Position numbers and translations under genes: made by a program
DNA from: Lachnospiraceae bacterium
Lineage (GTDB): Bacteria; Bacillota; Clostridia; Lachnospirales; Lachnospiraceae
Assembly (NCBI GenBank): GCA_004558185.1
Contig: SFDP01000030.1
Location: forward strand, 1-41,157
Length of the DNA: 41,157 bases
Direction of reading: 5' to 3'
Notes under the pieces: model-generated
Told to the model about the DNA's origin: nothing
Databases searched by the model: none
Seen by the model: only the letters and a program-made list of their open reading frames with translations
Shown here: one piece after another, positions 40,008 to 41,157 of the stretch
How the letters are laid out: every line of letters starts with the position of its first letter
Position numbering within the stretch: the stretch's first letter is position 1

Positions 40008-40173
40008 CTAGTATAACGGTTCATAAATAACTCGACTATAAACGCAGAATATTTTTTTGAGTGTGCAGTTTCAAAAACATAGGCGTAGCGGGCTACGCTG
40101 AGGATTTTGAAGCTGTGCAATCGAAAAAATAGTCAAGTTATAGAGTCGGGTTATTTTGAAACCGTTATACTAG
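40008..40173. repeat. 166-bp MITE-like element, copy B, with intact terminal inverted repeats
   Basis: The left end CTAGTATAACGGTT and right end AACCGTTATACTAG are perfect 14-bp inverted repeats, and the similarity continues inwards (AAATAAC-CGACT). The whole element folds back on itself around GCGTAGC-GG-GCTACGC near its middle. The ends can be read as TA-flanked, as in IS630/mariner-type insertions. It has no ORF. Same orientation as copy A at 3313-3478. Confidence 0.85.
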
Positions 40174-40195
40174 TGTATTCTTTCATCTTTTCATG

Positions 40196-40237
40196 AAAAA
40201 AGCTCAGCCTCCGTAGACGAAGACCGAGCTTTTTTTC
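40196..40237. terminator. Bidirectional terminator
   Basis: AAAAAAGCTC and GAGCTTTTTT are exact complements and the stem extends inwards with several G-U pairs to a TCTA loop. T-runs exist on both strands. It ends the lipoprotein gene transcript on the minus strand, about 100 bp after its stop. Confidence 0.85.
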
Positions 40238-40342
40238 AAAGAAAATGGTTTTCCTTCTGTTTATTTTTTCGGTTATACCAGTAATAACCATTACGGGAAC
40301 AGTACAGACGCTCCAGAGTAGGGGAATTCAGATAAAGTGCCA

Positions 40343-40981
40343 TTATTCAGCAGCTATAAAGTCAATCGTTTCGACAATCTTTTCTATTTTTTCTTCATAA
40401 CTTTCTTTCATTTCAGTCAAATAGGTATAACGAAATTCATGAAAGAGTCCCTCTCCTGCCAAGCTATATTGAGTCTGAGTAAATTCTTGTCCTTCAGCAT
40501 TATAGGTAAATACCAATTTATGGGCAGCAAACCCATCTATTGTTATATTTGATAACTCTATAATCTCCAGCTCTGGATAAATATCATTGAAAATTTCATC
40601 ATAATACTCTTTGGTATTCTCTAAATCAAATCTCCATGCTTCTCCTGTTTCATAAATTAGAATAGGAATCTTGGCTTCTTTCGTCTCCGAAAAAATAACA
40701 TTTCTACCATCCTCTCCTTGAAGTATCTCCAACGACCAACTTGCCGGATATGTAAATACGACAGATCTGTCTTCGTATTGCACATACTCTTCGTTTCTCG
40801 CCTCTTCTGTTCTTGTAGTTTCTTCCTCTGTGTTTTCCTGTTTTTTAGCCTCCACGTCTACAGCAGTAATCTCTTCCTGTGTATTTTGGGGCTGCGGCTT
40901 TTCTTCTACAGCTTTTCCACAAGCTATTACTCCGATAAATACATAGGTCAAAATCATAAACAAAACTATTTTTTTATACAT
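40343..40981 (-). CDS. Lipoprotein with PsbP-like domain
   Basis: A 212-residue predicted lipoprotein. Residues 1-20 are a signal peptide ending VIAC with lipidated Cys21, followed by a glutamate- and threonine-rich linker (about 25-65) and a domain (about 70-212) with SVVFTYPASWSLE, TIDGFAAHKLVFTY and an amphipathic C-terminal helix, the layout of PsbP/DcrB-like (MOG1-fold) proteins. The ATG at 40981 has GGAG upstream; the ORF extends in frame to 41008 without support. The gene stands alone on its strand and is exported by Sec. Function unknown. Confidence 0.82.
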   Translation of the reverse strand: MYKKIVLFMILTYVFIGVIACGKAVEEKPQPQNTQEEITAVDVEAKKQENTEEETTRTEEARNEEYVQYEDRSVVFTYPASWSLEILQGEDGRNVIFSETKEAKIPILIYETGEAWRFDLENTKEYYDEIFNDIYPELEIIELSNITIDGFAAHKLVFTYNAEGQEFTQTQYSLAGEGLFHEFRYTYLTEMKESYEEKIEKIVETIDFIAAE

Positions 40982-41010
40982 ACCTTTCTCCTCTTCGCAT
41001 CTGCCCAATA

Positions 41011-41033
41011 TAATATGATACCAGGGTCAAAAG
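41011..41033 (-). repeat. Dispersed box, ATGATACCAGGGTCAAAAG type, copy 2
   Basis: Identical to copy 1 (10560-10583) over ATATGATACCAGGGTCAAAAG apart from the flanks, 30-52 bp upstream of the lipoprotein start. Confidence 0.65.
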
Positions 41034-41157
41034 GTCTGAACCCACATGAGCTTGCTCAAATTGTCACGCGTCAAATTATAATTCTCTCCTGCCGCAATTC
41101 TGCCGCAGATTAAATCCTACATTTTACTTCTTATCTCTGCCTTTGTGTGCCGTTTCT

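Noticed and set aside
41034..41157. A possible gene or RNA at the right edge
   Set aside because: I see only a GAGC-TT-GCTC mini-hairpin and a short CTGCCGCAATT direct repeat; no ORF with a start signal or recognisable RNA.

Overview
The window reads as a chromosomal segment of a spore-forming, butyrate-producing anaerobe of the Lachnospiraceae (Bacillota, Clostridia). The assignment rests on gene content: a secA-prfB pair, a butyryl-CoA:acetate CoA-transferase, a Spo0A-type DNA-binding protein, a SpoVAF/GerA-type germination protein and a DUF6715-like protein beside tsaD. No rRNA gene is present, so the genus stays open.

Region 1, about 1-4000, is visibly more AT-rich than the rest and looks accessory. 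It holds three XRE regulators (one with a zinc ribbon, one with a DUF4097-like domain followed by a CPBP protease, one with two membrane helices), a small membrane protein, a 166-bp MITE-like element and, at the far left, a strong promoter firing out of the window into a hairpin-rich leader. It is bounded on the right by two tRNA-Ser genes (GGA and UGA anticodons) sharing one promoter and one terminator.

Region 2, about 4400-17400, is a housekeeping block almost entirely on the minus strand. A YcxB-like protein, tsaE, tsaB, rimI, a small zinc-ribbon-like protein, rnz, a DUF6715-like protein, tsaD and ispD form one directional cluster. It joins t6A tRNA modification to tRNA 3' processing. A second minus-strand run is hisC, popT (DUF368), a methyltransferase, hslO and nadE, with a clear promoter in front of hisC. 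A lone plus-strand membrane protein lies between the two runs, convergent with nadE.

Region 3, about 17400-31000, has secA-prfB (with the programmed +1 frameshift), the divergent CoA-transferase gene with a near-consensus promoter and terminator, a MATE exporter overlapping mtnA with a terminator hairpin in its leader, a PTS EIIC_2-type permease, and a receiver-less Spo0A effector-domain protein divergent from a CI-like regulator. An FAD-dependent oxidoreductase follows.

Region 4, about 30200-41157, carries an NlpA-type lipoprotein, an Rrf2/IscR-like regulator and a DUF6044-like membrane protein as a minus-strand run; lspA-like and spoVAF-like genes on the plus strand, the latter with an excellent sigma-G promoter match; and a minus-strand operon of an 11-cysteine protein, a tandem HD/HD-GYP protein, a YesM-type kinase and its AraC-type response regulator. 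A second MITE copy, a bidirectional terminator and a PsbP-like lipoprotein close the window.

Several short repeat families thread the intergenic DNA: the 166-bp TIR element (two copies), a GTAACTATTC-ended family, an ATGATACCAGGGTCAAAAG box, and a GCTGC/GCAGC hairpin placed just before ribosome-binding sites. These repeats, the left-edge leader, the Cys-rich/HD/kinase operon and the receiver-less Spo0A protein are the parts least explained by known annotation.
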